A model generated the notes under the pieces. The model was not told the DNA's origin. It did no database searches and saw only the letters and a program-made list of their open reading frames with translations. Position numbers and translations under genes: made by a program. A stretch of 64,000 nt of DNA from Gigaspora margarita. Lineage: Eukaryota > Glomeromycota > Glomeromycetes > Diversisporales > Gigasporaceae. Shown piece by piece: positions 1-12,170 of the stretch. Every line of letters begins with the position of its first letter. Within the stretch, counting starts at the first letter, position 1. Location: positions 124,638-188,637 of the forward strand of contig WTPW01001083.1 in NCBI GenBank assembly GCA_009809945.1, written 5' to 3'.

Positions 1-570
1 TTTTAATATCCAAACTTTAAAAATATATATTTCACTGAGTTTTTAACCAATTTTAATAATTTTACTATAATTAGAATAAAAAAAACCTGCTCTACAAACT
101 TGTCTTAAGAATTAAAATTAGTTTCTTAATATAATGTTTTATAAAATTAAATATAAAAAAAATTTACCATTAAGATTATGTATAATTTTAAAATAGTATC
201 CTCTACCCTTAATAGCATCTTTCATATTTTCAAAAGATTATTTTGACCAATCATATTATTATATAGAGTGAGTCACTCATTTGACTTAAAGAATATAGTA
301 AAAAATTGGTCAACTTTAGTAAAGATTTTTAGCCTCTTGCTTAAAATTAAAAACTAAAACTTTAAATAAAAAGTATTAATTGCCAAAGAATATATATTTA
401 AAATTTAAAGAGATTTTTATATATATACTTTTAAATAAATTCAATTTAAATAATTTTTTTGTATAAATTTACATATAAAATTAGGTGATTCAACTTATTT
501 GATCTATAAATAACTCATTTTAAGCCATTACATGTGGACATGTTTCTTGACTAATAATACTAATTTGTAT
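1..570. repeat. Left arm of a foldback-like element
   Basis: This stretch, clearest from about 209 to 570, recurs in inverted orientation at about 3545-3718 plus 4347-4600 and again in direct orientation at 4739-4815 plus 5263-5530. Shared landmarks are AATAGCATCTTTCATATTTT, the GTGAGTCACTCATTT block and the CCAAAGAATATATATTTAAA block. No gene is visible. The arm is cut by the window edge, so the true left end is unknown. Confidence 0.7.
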
Positions 571-1589
571 CAATTTTATAATCTAGTAATTGAATTTTAT
601 AATTTTAGATTTGTTAGAATTCTATTATTGAAAGAATTATTTTGGTAGTTAAATTATCTAAATTGGTCTAGTATATCAAAAGTTATTTATTATTAAATAC
701 TGTATTTAATATTAATAGGTATTTGTAGACCAAATATACTAAATTTAGTGTATACAAAAAAAAATTATTTTAAGCTAATTATTTAATTAATTTTATTCAA
801 ATTTTTATAAAATATAATTAAATATTAGAATAATATTTATACAAAATTTTATTAATTTACTAATAAAAATTTTATATATATTAACTTTAAATTGTATTTT
901 GATTTTGATATACTTAATTTAATATAATACTAAAAAAATTATATTATACTAAAATTTATAATAAATTTATAAAAATACAACTATTTTAAATTGTTTTAGA
1001 TCTATATTTGATTTTAAAATAATTATTTTATTTAAAATAAATTTTTTTAAATAGATTAAATAAACCTGTTTTATAGTAGTACAAGTCTAAAAATAGTTAG
1101 TTTTTATTTTTTTTATTTTTTTTTTTGGTATTAAGGTAAGGTCTTGCTTATATCTTTATTAGTAATTTAGAAAAGTTGCTACATGGAGTATACTTCTTTG
1201 TATAAATACAAAATTGAAATTACATGCAAGAATTGAAGCTCAGACTAATTTATCTGCGACCTAAACCTACTAGAGTGGTCAAGACTCACCTAGAATAGTT
1301 AGTTTTTATATTGGCTAATTTAAAGAATTGCTAATAACTTTTGATCTACTAATTTATTTTAGATGATTTTGCTATCAAAATGTTTATCTCAATGAGATGA
1401 TTCTAACAAGTCTAAAATTATTAAAATCTGATGCTTTTGTACTATTTTATTAGTAACTTTTAATTCACTATATAAATACCTTTGATACTAAATAACCTTT
1501 GATCTACTGATCTGTTTTAGATAATTTTATTACCAAAATGCTCGTCTTGATAAGACGATTCTAACAATTCTATAGATCTATAAAATTCA

Positions 1590-3335
1590 AATAAAAAATT
1601 TTTAATCGAATTTGATCAGGTAGTTATGAAGATATCTTTATTAAAATTAGAGAAAAGTCACTATACCAATTTTTTTAAAAATTGAATGAAGTTATTTCTA
1701 CAACCACCTGACCAAATTTGATAAAAGTTTTTTTTATTTAAATTCTATGGATCTGTAGAATTTAATTAAAAAATCTTCATCAAATTTGATCAGGTTGTTG
1801 TAGAGATATCTTTGCTAAAAGTTAGAAAAAAGTCAAAATGCCTAACAAAATAGAACTATACCAATTTTTTAAAAAATTTGAGCAAAGATATCTCCACAAC
1901 CACCTGATCAAATTTGATAAAAATTTTTTTTATTTAATTTTTATGAATTTATAAAATTCAAATAAAAAAAATTTTATCGAATTTGGTTAGATAGTTGTAG
2001 AGATATCTTTGCTCAAATTTATTAAAAATTAATAGATATTTTTACTTTTCTCTAACTTTTAGCAAAGATATCACCACAACTACTTGATCAAATTCGATTA
2101 AGATTTTTTACTTGAATTCTATGGATCCATAGAATTCAAATAAAAAATTTTTTATCGAATTTGGTCAGGTGGTTGTGAAAATATTTATGTGAAAATTTAG
2201 AGAAAAATCAAAACGTCTATTAAAAATAAAAGCTATGCCAATTTTTTTTAAAAATTTGAGTAAAGTTATCTCTACAACTATCTGATAAAGTCAATAAAAA
2301 GTTTTTTATTTGAATTCAATAGAATAATAGAATTTAAATAAAAAATCTTCATTGAATTTGATCAGGTAGTTGTGGAGATATCTTCACTAAAAGTTAGAAA
2401 AAAGTCAAAATATCTATCAAAATAAAAGCTATATCAATTTTTTTAAAAAATTTGAGCAAAGATATCTTCACAACCACTTGATCAAATTTGATGAAATTTT
2501 TATTTGTATCCTATAAATCTATAGAATTTAAATAAAAAATTTTTATTGAATTTGATCAGGTAGTTGTAGAGATATCTTTGTTCAAATTTTTAAAAAAATA
2601 GGCATAGCTTCTATTTTGATAAATGTTTTGGCTTTTTTCTAATTTTTAGCAAAGATATCTTCACAACTACCTGACTAAATTCGATGAAAATTTTTTTATT
2701 TGAATTCTATTGATCCATAGAATTCGAATAAAAAATTTTTTATCAAATTTGGTCAGGTGGTTGTAGAAATATTTTTGCTAAAAGTTAAAGAAAAGTTAAA
2801 ACATTTATCAAAATAGAAGCCACGCCAATGTTTTTAAAAATTTGAGTGAAGATATCTTCACAACCACTTGACCAAATCCGATTAAATTTTTTATTTGAAT
2901 TTTATAAATCTATAGAATTTAAATAAAAAAATTTTTATCAAATTCGATCAGATAGTTGTAAAGATATTTTCACTAAAAGTTAGAAAAAAGTCAAAACATC
3001 TATTAAAATAGAAGCTATGCCAGTTTTTTTAAAATATTTGAGTGAAAATATCTCCACAACCACTTAACCAAATTTGATAAAAATTTTTATTTGAATTCTA
3101 TAGGTCTATAGAATTCAAATAAAAAGCTTTTATCAAATTTGGTCAAGTAATTGTAGAAATATCTTCATTCAAATTTTTTAAAAATTTGAATGAAAATATC
3201 TTTACAACTACCTGATCGAATTCGATAAAATTTTTTTATTTGAATTCTATAAATCCATAGAATTCAAATAAAAAAATTTTATTGAACTTGATCAGGTGGT
3301 TGTGAAGATATTTTTGCTCAAAGGTTTGAAAATTT
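1590..3335. repeat. Array of alternating inverted repeats
   Basis: About 1.7 kb is built from a unit carrying GAATTCTATGGATCCATAGA, then AAATTTGGTCAGGTGGTTGT and GAGATATCTTTGCTCAAA, repeated many times in alternating orientation. Each unit is itself palindromic, so the region could fold into a chain of hairpins. It lies between the two arms of the foldback-like element and is probably its interior. A diverged relative lies at 10560-11880. No coding potential is visible. Confidence 0.8.
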
Positions 3336-3544
3336 TTATTTTTCTTTTTTGTAAATCATTTGCAAGAGATTGTAATACTGAGTTGTACAAAAGGAGTCAA
3401 TTTGTTTGGCATTATCACACAATCAAGTAATTGACAAAAACAGAGGTCATATAACTTTTTTAAAAAATAAAGATACACATGATTGACTTTGATTAGTTGA
3501 TCACAGGGTCGCCATAGTGGCATGTTTCTATAAAATAATACTCT

Positions 3545-4697
3545 ATATAATATTATTAATCAAGAGACATATTCATATATAATAGTTTAGAATGAGTTAC
3601 TTATAGATCAAATAAGTTAACTTACCCAATTGTATATATAAATATAAACAAAAAAATTCTTTAAATTGAATTTATTTAAAAGTGTATATATAAAAGTCTC
3701 TTTAAATTTTAAATATATAGACCTGCGGGTTGATAGCATAGTGGCAACACTTCCAGGTCATTAACTATTCTAGTCGCAAGATTGCCAGTTTAAGCCCTAC
3801 TAGAAAACAAAATTAATAACTATACAAGGTCATAAGACAGATGCGCTGAACTAGAATGCTAGGACCATGATTAGTAGCATAGCTACATCAAGAAAAACAT
3901 GTATAGAAGATTCTCAAAAGAAGACATGAATACCTCTAGTGAAAATCTAGTCAAATACAGTTTGAATACTTCTGGTGAAACTCTGGTTGAAGAAATTAGG
4001 ACAGTTCAGATTAAACTCTCCAGCTGTAAATAGGTCTTTCGAATATATTCCAGTTGTGAAGAACACTTGGTCAGTTCCAGTTAAATCCATTGATTGTAAA
4101 TAGGTTAACCAATATAACTTGGTTATAAGTAATTTAGAAATAAAATTAGGATGATCTGGCTAGCGAATTATGTGAGTTAGAGAACTGCAGACTCAATAAT
4201 AGGGCCCTATACCATGAGACCAGAAACCCAGAACATCAATTAACAAACTTAACAAAATAATGTATCCCGCTAGCACAGGATAGTTTAAGACCTTAATAAA
4301 AGAGCGCCAATAGTACCTCAGCAATATAGCTAAGAAATTTTAAAAAAAATTTTAAAATATATTCTTTGGCATTTAATACTCTTTTGTTTAAAGTTTTAGT
4401 TCTTAATTTTAAGCAGAAGATGGAAACCTTTTACTAAAGTTAACCAATTCTTTATTATGTTTTTTAAGTCAAATAAGTGATTCACCCTATATAATAATAT
4501 ATTTGATCAAATAATCTTTTGAAAAATATGAAAGATACCATTAAATAATGGCTTCTTGTGCTCTAATTGAAAGTTAAAAAAGAAGTTCTTTTGATTCTAA
4601 TAGTAGTTAAATCATCAAAATTGGCTTGGTAGATCCCAAGATATTTGAAATCAAAAAAGAGAACATAAGGATTTGCAAATTTACTATTATACAAAGT
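3545..4697. repeat. Inverted (second) arm of the foldback-like element
   Basis: Reverse-complement match to the left arm, split by the SINE at 3719-4346. The arm resumes at about 4347 with TTTAAAATATATTCTTTGGC and runs into a palindrome centred near 4698. Its inner end matches the region around 540-570, reading TTGACTAATAATA there and TATTATTAATCAAGAGAC here. Confidence 0.7.
3719..4346 (+). mobile_element. tRNA-derived SINE copy 1
   Basis: The 5' head resembles a tRNA gene: TAGCATAGTGG at about 3733 fits an A box and AGTTTAAGCCC at about 3788 fits a degenerate B box. Both are internal RNA polymerase III promoter elements. The body has short degenerate repeats and ends in an A-rich tract. It is flanked by near-identical copies of AAATTTTAAATATAT, at 3704-3718 and about 4347-4362, which I read as the target-site duplication. 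It shares its head type with the SINE at 8242-8775. The boundaries are good to a few bases. Confidence 0.75.
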
Positions 4698-4817
4698 ATT
4701 ATAATTTATAATACTTTGTATAACAGTAAATTTGCAAACCAATTTTGATGATTTAACTATTATTAGAATTAGAAGAACCTCTTCTTTAACTTTTAATTAG
4801 GGCACAAAAAGCCTTTA

Positions 4818-5260
4818 CCGTATATTGCCGAAAATAAGCTATCTCCGAAAATAAGCTATCCCTCTGATTTTTTTCAAAAATCTTAAAAAAGCCGTTAGTA
4901 GGGTTGTTAATGGAGTACTCCAATCTATAATAAAACATATAAACCACTCCAGTTTCAAACCGGAGTGGTTTATATGTTTTATTATAGTTTGGAGTGCTCC
5001 ATTAACAACTCTAGCCGTTAGCAGTTGCTACATATAAAAGTCTAAATTTTACTAATTAAACCTCAAAAGTGCCATTAAGTAAACTTGTTCAGCTCATCAA
5101 AATACATATACAGTAAAAATTTGGTGTCATTTGGACAACTTTTTATTAGTAAGTTTTTCAATTTTTTTAAAAAATTCAATGTTTTGAAAATAAGCTACCC
5201 CACGTTTTTTCGTGTAATTTTTTTGGCCAAAAAAGGTAGCTTATTTTCAGACACATACAG
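4818..5260. mobile_element. Tc1/mariner-like MITE, AATAAGC family
   Basis: The ends are inverted repeats: left CCGTATATTGCCGAAAATAA, and the reverse complement of the right end CTGTATGTGTCTGAAAATAA. TA dinucleotides on both sides (4816-4817, 5261-5262) fit a TA target duplication. Relatives with the AAAATAAGC subterminal motif lie at 33083-33277, 41632-43091 and 46005-46557. No transposase is present. Assignment to Tc1/mariner rests only on the TA and the inverted ends. Confidence 0.7.
4899..5013. mobile_element. 115-bp hairpin hAT-type MITE
   Basis: Almost the whole element is a hairpin: TAGGGTTGTTAATGGAGTAC on the left pairs with GCTCCATTAACAACTCTA on the right, and the two CCACTCC/GGAGTGG inner arms meet at about 4957. 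It is flanked by exact 8-bp copies of GCCGTTAG (4891-4898 and 5014-5021). An 8-bp duplication and a TAGGG terminus fit the hAT superfamily. It sits inside the mariner-like element, so it is the younger insertion. Confidence 0.85.
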
Positions 5261-5913
5261 TACTTAATAGCATCTTTCATATTTTTCAAAAGATTATTTG
5301 ACCAATCATATTCTTATATAGGGTGAGTCACTCATTTAACTTAAAGAGCATGGTAAAGAATTGGTCAACTTTAGTAAAAGATTTCCATCCCCTGCTTAAA
5401 ATTAAGAACTAAACCTTTAAACAAAAGAGTATTAAATGCCAAAGAATATATATTTAAAATTTAAAGAGACTTTTATATATACATTTTTAAATAAATTCAT
5501 TTTTTGTATAAATTTACATATAAAATTGGTATGTAAGTAATTGCATTTAGTTGGACATATCCTTTGACTTATATAGTAACAAAAATTTAAGGACACTTTT
5601 TCTAACAATCACCTGTTCAAATTTTTTAAATATGTTGATCTATGAAAACTATATATTTAAATATAAAATAATAAATTGGTTCTACTAAACAGTAGCTAGA
5701 ACAAGAGGCTATCTATTAGAAAACTGAAATACCACAGGAAGAAAGGACCTAAAACATCTTTTGACAGACTCATTAAGTAGTTCTTCTAGTTTGACTTTAG
5801 TACTATTGAGCAAAAAAGTAATGGACTTAGATCCTGAAGCTTAGTTTTGAGATATATTATTATGTACAGTGTAACTTCTACTATCTTCTTTTAGTTTGGT
5901 ACCATCTTTCTTG

Positions 5914-6207
5914 AGGACCCAGACATCTCTCATATAGGTCATAACTGGATTTTGGCTAATTTTGACCTAATTTGCTAAAAATGACAAAATCTATTTACTT
6001 TAATAACTTCTAATCCAGTGATCAGAATTGAATAAACTTTTTTTATTAGATGCGCCTTATTAAGAGCTTTATTTTTAAAAAAAGTTTATTCAAATTGGAC
6101 TACTGGATGCCAAGATAATTGCCAAAAACTGTTTTTTGCTTTTTAAATTTTAGGTAATTTTGCTGAAAAATTTTAAGTATGACTTCTATACTAAATGTTC
6201 AGGTCCT
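5914..6207. mobile_element. hAT-type MITE, AGGACCC family, copy A
   Basis: Begins AGGACCCAGACATCTCT and ends TGTTCAGGTCCT. It is closely similar across its length to the copy at 8927-9223, and its ends match the larger element at 25487-27431. The flanking octamers CTTTCTTG and TTTTTTTG agree at six of eight positions, fitting a decayed 8-bp target duplication. Confidence 0.7.
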
Positions 6208-7290
6208 TTTTTTTGTACTTTCTTGCTCTTTATAGATTTTTTCAAAATTTTTACCAAAAAGTGGGTATTCTAGCTTACCTTCTCTAAAAGATCAGCAGTG
6301 TTTATTTTTTCTAAATTAGGAATATGTTTAGATTGAAACCTGTGCTATCACGAGTATATTTGATTGCTATATACAAATAAACAATAAATAACATAATATG
6401 AAATCTGGAAGGGCATATAAATAAATTTCTTACTTGGTTATTAATATTAGACGTAGTTTTTATTTTCTATATGTATATGTTGTGCCCAAATACAAATCGG
6501 CCCAATTGTCAATTGGAATAGCCCAGTAGTCAATATTTACAGCCAAAATAAAAAACTGATCTAATCTAACTCTACCTAACCCTAATATTTGGGCTAAATT
6601 AATTTTTAATTTGGCCAGATTGACAACTGGGCCAATTGCATTTGAAGCACAACATATATATAACACTTGGATAAGGTGTTCCTTATGTAGTATTATATAA
6701 TTTTTATCATTAAATATTAGATGCATTAGTATCTTCTTTTTCTTTTTTTCTAATATTTCTTTTTTTTGTTTTTTTTTTTATTATTTTTCTTTTAGATTAG
6801 ATATTTTATTGGGTTCTTTTGGTTAGTCATTTAGTTTTTGTATTTTGTTACCCTTTTATTTTTCTTATTTTTTTTATACTTCTTTATGAGAAGCTTAGAA
6901 AAAATTTTTTAAAAGGATTAGATTTTGAAGAGGCAGTTGAGTACCTAGTTATATTTGGAGTTGAGTATATAATCAAATATATCTGCATAGCTTTGTTTGA
7001 CGAACATCATTGTAGCAATTATACTTGGGTGCTATTTGGGTATTAGCTAGAGTTGTAAGTGAAACTGATCTTCAATGGTATACTGATAATTATAAAAAAA
7101 TCAAATCTTCAATGGTGCACTAATGGTGCACTGATAGTTCTAGTGAAACTAATTAGTTTTACTAACAACTCAAGTATTAGTCTATTAATAGATTAGCTAG
7201 ATCGCTATATTATATAGCATAATATAACAATTATTACCAAATAAAATAAAACAAGATTTTCAAAGAAAAAACAAATATTATGTAGTAAAT
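6208..7290. other. Intergenic, no gene recognised
   Basis: AT-rich DNA. At 6490-6640 a weak palindrome reads CAATTGTCAATTGGAATAGC against CAACTGGGCCAATTGCA. The short open frames here are hydrophobic and low in complexity, as expected by chance in such DNA. Nothing supports a gene. Confidence 0.5.
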
Positions 7291-7294
7291 AGAC

Positions 7295-7670
7295 AAACTT
7301 TTTTAATTAGAAATCTAGTATAATATAAAATAGCCAATTATAATATAGTCACGTAGCAGACAAACAGATATCTTTTAAATCAAAGATCTAGCGTAAACTA
7401 TAATAGCCAATTACAAACAAGTTATATACTAAACAAATAAATATTTTTAAATATAAAGTTTAGTATAGACCATAGTAGCCAATTACTAACAAGTTATGTA
7501 CCAGACAGACAAAAATTTTTAAATATAAGATCTAGTATGGACTATAGTAGCCAATCACCAACAAGTCATATGTTAAATAGACAAATATTTTTTAAATCAA
7601 AGATCTAATATGAACTGTAGTAGCAATCACCAACAGATATATTATAAACAGACAAATATTTTTAACTTTT
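7295..7670. repeat. Degenerate tandem repeat, about 73-bp period
   Basis: About five diverged copies of a unit containing GATCTAGTATGGACTATAG, CCAATCACCAACAAGT and TAGACAAATATTTTTTAAAT. The period was judged by eye from the spacing of the GATCTA motifs (about 7386, 7459, 7529, 7602). No function can be assigned. Confidence 0.65.
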
Positions 7671-7929
7671 ATATATATATTTAAGTTCTTACTATGCTTT
7701 AGACAAAAATATATAATAATTATTTTTGGTACAGAAGTGTACTATGTACAGAATATGATATTATTATAAGTAATTGACCAATAAAACAATTTGGTTACAT
7801 TCTAGTTACATGGATCTACAAAATAAATATAGATTTTTTGTTTATATTATATTATTTTTTTAGTTCTCTTTACTTTTTACTAATTAGTTAACTTTTTTTA
7901 GATAATATTATAACTGTATTTTGCTAGTA

Positions 7930-8240
7930 CTATTATTCTTTAGTGGTTGCATTTTGAAGCTATCTTTTTCTTAATATCTTTATTTTTTGAATCTGTTATT
8001 TCTCTAGTATTGTTGCTTTTTGAAGTTGTTATTTTGTTGGTTTTGTTACATTTTGAAGCTATCATTTTACTGATATTATTTTTTTATAAAGTTATCATTT
8101 TACTGTTATTTTACTTTAAAGCTATATTTTCTCTAGTATTGTCATTCTTTGAAGCTATCACTCTGCTATTATTATTATTTTTTGAGTTGTTGTTTATTGG
8201 TATGCATTATATTTTGAAGCCAATTTTTTTCTGATATTAT
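7930..8240. repeat. Degenerate tandem repeat around TTTTGAAGCTATCATTTTAC
   Basis: Repeats of a 40-50 bp unit with TTTGAAGCTATCATTTTACT and GATATTATT. The array continues past the inserted SINE at 8776-8830, showing that the SINE landed inside it. The long open frame across the array is a leucine/phenylalanine-rich by-product of the repeat and is not taken as a gene. Confidence 0.7.
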
Positions 8241-8241
8241 T

Positions 8242-8775
8242 TTTTTTTTTTTAACTTTGGTGGATCTCGCCATTGCTTTATTTGTAAAGAACTGATATAT
8301 CTTACAACCCTAAAGGGTGGTACATTTATTACTATTACTATAACTAATATAATTTATATAAAGCCCGACTTCATCCCGTTACTTCCTACAGCACCTAGAT
8401 GCGACCCACCGCAGTGACCCCAGAGAGGTCACATGCCGGAAGCTCCTACCAGAGCACCGAAGAGGAATTTCACCTAAACGGGCCGGTGATGCTACGAGTT
8501 TATGTAGTATAATATAGATCCAGACTTGGGCCTCACATTACGTCTCGTGACTTTGGTTATTCCAAATCGGAGTCCTAGCATGATTTTCTTCATAGCTACA
8601 AATTCTCGAAATAACGCCTGCCCAATTAAGTCTGTCTTGGGTCCCTGTCTCCCACAGTGTTTCAGTTCCCTAATCAGCTAGCTTTTCTTATTTTGCCTTT
8701 GGGAGGAATCGAATCGGCAACCTTGCGATTTGTATCCTCAGAGCATAACCACTATGCTATTGACCTGAAAGACAG
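8242..8775 (-). mobile_element. tRNA-derived SINE copy 2 with perfect target duplication
   Basis: On the minus strand the head reads TAGCATAGTGGTTATGC (A box, about 8745-8761) followed by GATTCGATTCC (B box, about 8703-8713), a clear tRNA-type polymerase III promoter. The other end carries an 11-base T run on the plus strand (8242-8252), the poly(A) tail. Exact 15-bp copies of TTTTCTGATATTATT flank it at 8227-8241 and 8776-8790. The body is GC-richer than its surroundings. These are the hallmarks of LINE-mobilised insertion. The source tRNA was not identified. Confidence 0.9.
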
Positions 8776-8926
8776 TTTTCTGATATTATTGTTTCTTGGA
8801 ACTATCATTTTACTAATAGTATTTCTTGTACAAGATGATATTTATATTAAATTAGTTATATTTTTTAGAATTAGATGTATTTGCTTTTAAGTTAAGTTAG
8901 TTGGATTAGTATAGTTGGGCTTAGAT

Positions 8927-9223
8927 AGGACCCTGGACATCTTTGATATAGGTCATAACTGGATTTTGGCCAATTTTGACCTAATTTGCTGAAAAGTCAA
9001 AATCTATTTACTTAAATATCTGCCGTTCCAGTGATCAGAATTGAATGAACTTTTTTTTGTTAGATGCGCCTCACTGAGAGCTTCATTTTAAAAAAAAGTT
9101 CATTCAAATTGGACCACTGGATGCCAAGATAATTGCCAAAAACTGTTTTTTTGCTTCTCAAATTTTGGGGGTTTTTGCTAAATTGCGTAATGTATGACCT
9201 CTGTACTATATGTCCGGGGTCCT
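8927..9223. mobile_element. hAT-type MITE, AGGACCC family, copy B
   Basis: Starts AGGACCCTGGACATC and ends ATGTCCGGGGTCCT, forming terminal inverted repeats. Exact 8-bp duplications of GCTTAGAT lie at 8919-8926 and 9224-9231. At 297 bp it is too short to encode a transposase, so it would depend on one in trans. Confidence 0.9.
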
Positions 9224-10227
9224 GCTTAGATTATATGCATTTTTTTTATATTTGGGTTAGGGTTAGTAATTAGTATTAGAATAGCTAATATTGCTAGTAA
9301 CAAGAGGTTATAATAGTATTGATAGTTACTTTAAAAGCAAAATATTTGTAAAACCAATATTAGACTTAATTAAAAGAACAACTAAATATGAGTTAGGTTG
9401 ATTTTTCTGATAAGTACTATAATTTTTAGATTGGTTCTGTTTTTGTTTAATTAATGCTCTTACTAAGCTTTCTTTTTATTTATGAAATTATATACTACTG
9501 TATTTATTGCTATTTTTATAATTTCTAGAGTATTTAATAAAAATTGACTAAATAATACTCCAGCTAATATAATTAAGTTTGTAATTTTGATATAATAAAT
9601 TTAATAAAATTACAAAATTATACATATAAGAACATATATATACACATATATTACTTTTACATTAAATAGTACAAAAGTTTTATCAAGATGTTGTATATAG
9701 TATTATAGCCATAAATACAAAAAAATTATATAAAATTTTTTATATATACATATATAATAATTATTAATATGTTATACTATCCACAAATAGTTAAAGTTAA
9801 GATTAGAATTATATTTCATATTAGTATTTTAATCTGTTATATACCAATATTTATTGCATTATACATTTTGAAATATTTATTATATAATAATATTAGTTAT
9901 GAATTTTATTGGAATATAGAACTTGTAATTTTATTAGTTAATTTGAAATTATGCATTTATGATATTTTCTAGTATTGCTATAAAAATTTCACTTTACATG
10001 ATCAGTACCAAAATTCTTTTAAGTTTATTTATATTAAGTTAGGGTTAGGGTGAATGCTTAGTTAGGATTTGGGTTAGGTTATTATATAGTAGAATCATCC
10101 AAAAAAACATTTTGTTAGTTTAAAATAGTAGTTTCTTATACAAACTTTTAAAAAATAGGCTTTTTTTAACAAAAAAAAGTTTTAAAATATTTGTTTTAAA
10201 TTTTTCTGATTGTGTTATATTATACTA
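9224..10227. other. Intergenic, no gene recognised
   Basis: AT-rich sequence with TTAGGGTTAG-like motifs at about 9246 and 10034. A 67-codon open frame at 9769-9972 is isoleucine-rich and looks fortuitous. No splice-linked coding pattern was seen. Confidence 0.5.
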
Positions 10228-10404
10228 CAATCAGACCTCTCTAAATGCACATCGTCGGGACCAGTTCTAGCACGTGCATTTAGAGAGATATTGCATTTAG
10301 GGAGGTAAAAATCTATAGATGTAATATTAAGTTGGGTCCAAGAGAAGATATGCATTTAGAGAGGTATTGCATTTAGGAGGGTAGCATTTAGGGGAGTCTG
10401 ACTG
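10228..10404. mobile_element. Mariner/pogo-like MITE, CAGTCAGAC family, copy 1
   Basis: Ends CAATCAGACCTCTCTAAATG and TAGGGGAGTCTGACTG are inverted, with TA on both sides (10226-10227, 10405-10406). Internal repeats of TGCATTTAGAGAGGT are typical of this layout. A second copy is at 18742-18892. Assignment to the Tc1/mariner/pogo group is inferred from the TA and the CAGTC terminus. Confidence 0.75.
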
Positions 10405-10559
10405 TATATTACAATTATTTATTAGTCAATAATATATGGGAAAAATTTTTATAGCAATACTATATCTAATTAAAATAAATCAATTCCAATCAAGCTAACC
10501 ATAATTCTAATGCATTCTAATATATCTAATCTAGAATTTTAGACCTTGTACATAGTGCA

Positions 10560-11880
10560 CCCTATACCAAAAATAATTTTTTTTTGATTTTAATTTCACT
10601 AATATATAAAATTAAAATAAAAAAAAGATTTATTAAATTTTATTAGGCAGTTGTAAAGATAACTTTGCTCAAAGTTGTAAAAAAATTTGAAATGCATATC
10701 AAAATATCAAATATAAAAAAGATTTTAACCTTTAAATGAAGATATATTTGCAAACATCTAACCAAATTTGATAAACTTTTTTTATTTTAATTTTGAAAAC
10801 ATATAAAATTAAAAAAAAAAAATATCAAATTTGATTAGATAGTTGTCAAGTTATCTTTGACCAAAGTTTTGAAAAATTTTAAAATATTAATCAAAATAAA
10901 AATGCACCAAAATTTTTTAAAACTTTGAGCAAAAATATCTCTGCAACTATATGACCAAATCTAATAAACTTTTTTTTGTTTTAATTTTATGAGTATGTAG
11001 AATTAAAAAAAAAAAAGTTCATCAAATTTGACTAGATAATTATCAAGATATCTTTGCCAAAGTTTTAAAAAATTTTAAAGTATCTATCAAAATAAAGTTA
11101 ACCAAAATTTTTTTAAAAATTTAAACAAAGATATCTCTGCAACTATCTAATCAAATTCAATGAACTTTTTTTTATTTTAATTTTATAAATCTGCAAAATT
11201 AAAATAAAAAGGTTCATTGAATTTGATTAGATAGTTGCAAAAATTTTGTCACTCAAATTTTTAAAAAATTTTGGCACAGCTTTATTTTTGATAAATATTT
11301 TAAAATTTTTAAAACTTTGAGCAAAGATATTTTAATAACTAACTAGTCAAATTTAATAATTCTTTTTTTTTTGATTCTATATACTCACAAAATTAAAACA
11401 AAAAAAGTTCATCAGATTTGGTTATATGGTTGCAAAGATACCTTTGCTCAAAGTTTTAAAAAAATTTTGGCACAGCTTTATTTTAATAAATATTTTAAAA
11501 TTTTTCAAAAAATTGAGCAAAAATAACTTAATAATCACTTAATCAAATTTGATAATTCTTTATTTTTTTTGATTCTACATGTTTTCAGAATTAAAATAAA
11601 AAAGTTATCAAATTTGATTAGATGTTTGCAAATATACTTTTATTTAAAGTTTAGAAACTTTTTTATATTTATTGTTTTGTTATACATTTCAAATTTTTTT
11701 ACAACATTGAACAAAGTTATCTTTACAACTATTTAATAAAATTTAATAAATCTTTTTTTATTTTAATTCTATTTATTATTGAAATTAAAATAATAAAAAA
11801 AATAATTAAATTTTATTAGGTACTTGCAAAGATATCTTTTCTCAAAATTGCAAAAAGTTTAAATTTTTTGAAAAATATGA
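10560..11880. repeat. Second array of alternating inverted repeats
   Basis: Units containing TCAAATTTGATTAGATAGTT, GCAAAGATATCTTTGCTC and TTTTGGCACAGCTTTATTTT alternate in orientation over 1.3 kb. The motifs match those of the array at 1590-3335 after divergence, so both derive from one element family. No gene is visible. Confidence 0.7.
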
Positions 11881-11939
11881 ATAACAAATTTGGAGAGTAC
11901 ATGTAATAGCTGCCAAACTTTAAACTTCTATTATATAAA

Positions 11940-12170
11940 ATTTTTTATTAAAAATCATTCATAATAAAATTGATAAAACAAAACCAATATTATATTTTTT
12001 ACTTAGAAAATATATAGCTAAAATTAATATTTAAAATTTTTTTAATATTTTAAAAATTAAAAATTATGAATATTAAGATTTTAGAATAAAATTTCATTAA
12101 ATATATGATAATGAAAGTTATTACTTTTATATAAGCTATTTTTTAATTTGTAATAAGCAAGTTTGCCTGT
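11940..12170. repeat. End relic of the CAGGCAAATTTGC element family
   Basis: This stretch, with GATAAAACAAAACCAATATT and ending AAGCAAGTTTGCCTG, matches the right end of the element at 34133-36294. A reverse-complement relative lies around 25040-25200. It is a fragment, and its partner end was not located with confidence. Confidence 0.5.

Larger units (their letters stand above)
4698..5530. repeat. Third arm of the foldback-like element
   Basis: Direct-orientation copy of the left arm. It forms a palindrome with the second arm around position 4698 (TTTACTATTATACAAAGTAT against ATACTTTGTATAACAGTAAA). It is interrupted by the TIR element at 4818-5260. The outer parts match the first arm closely from AATAGCATCTTTCATATTTT at about 5267. 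Confidence 0.7.

Noticed and set aside
4818..5260. Open frame at 5085-5267
   Set aside because: It covers the right inverted terminus of a MITE; no gene evidence.
7947..8234. 95-codon open frame, highly hydrophobic (poly-L/F/I)
   Set aside because: It runs along a tandem repeat and its hydrophobicity follows from T-rich units; no transmembrane protein family is recognisable.
8695..8770. Genuine tRNA gene
   Set aside because: A and B boxes are present, but no intact cloverleaf with paired acceptor stem was found, and it is the head of a SINE with poly(A) and target duplication.
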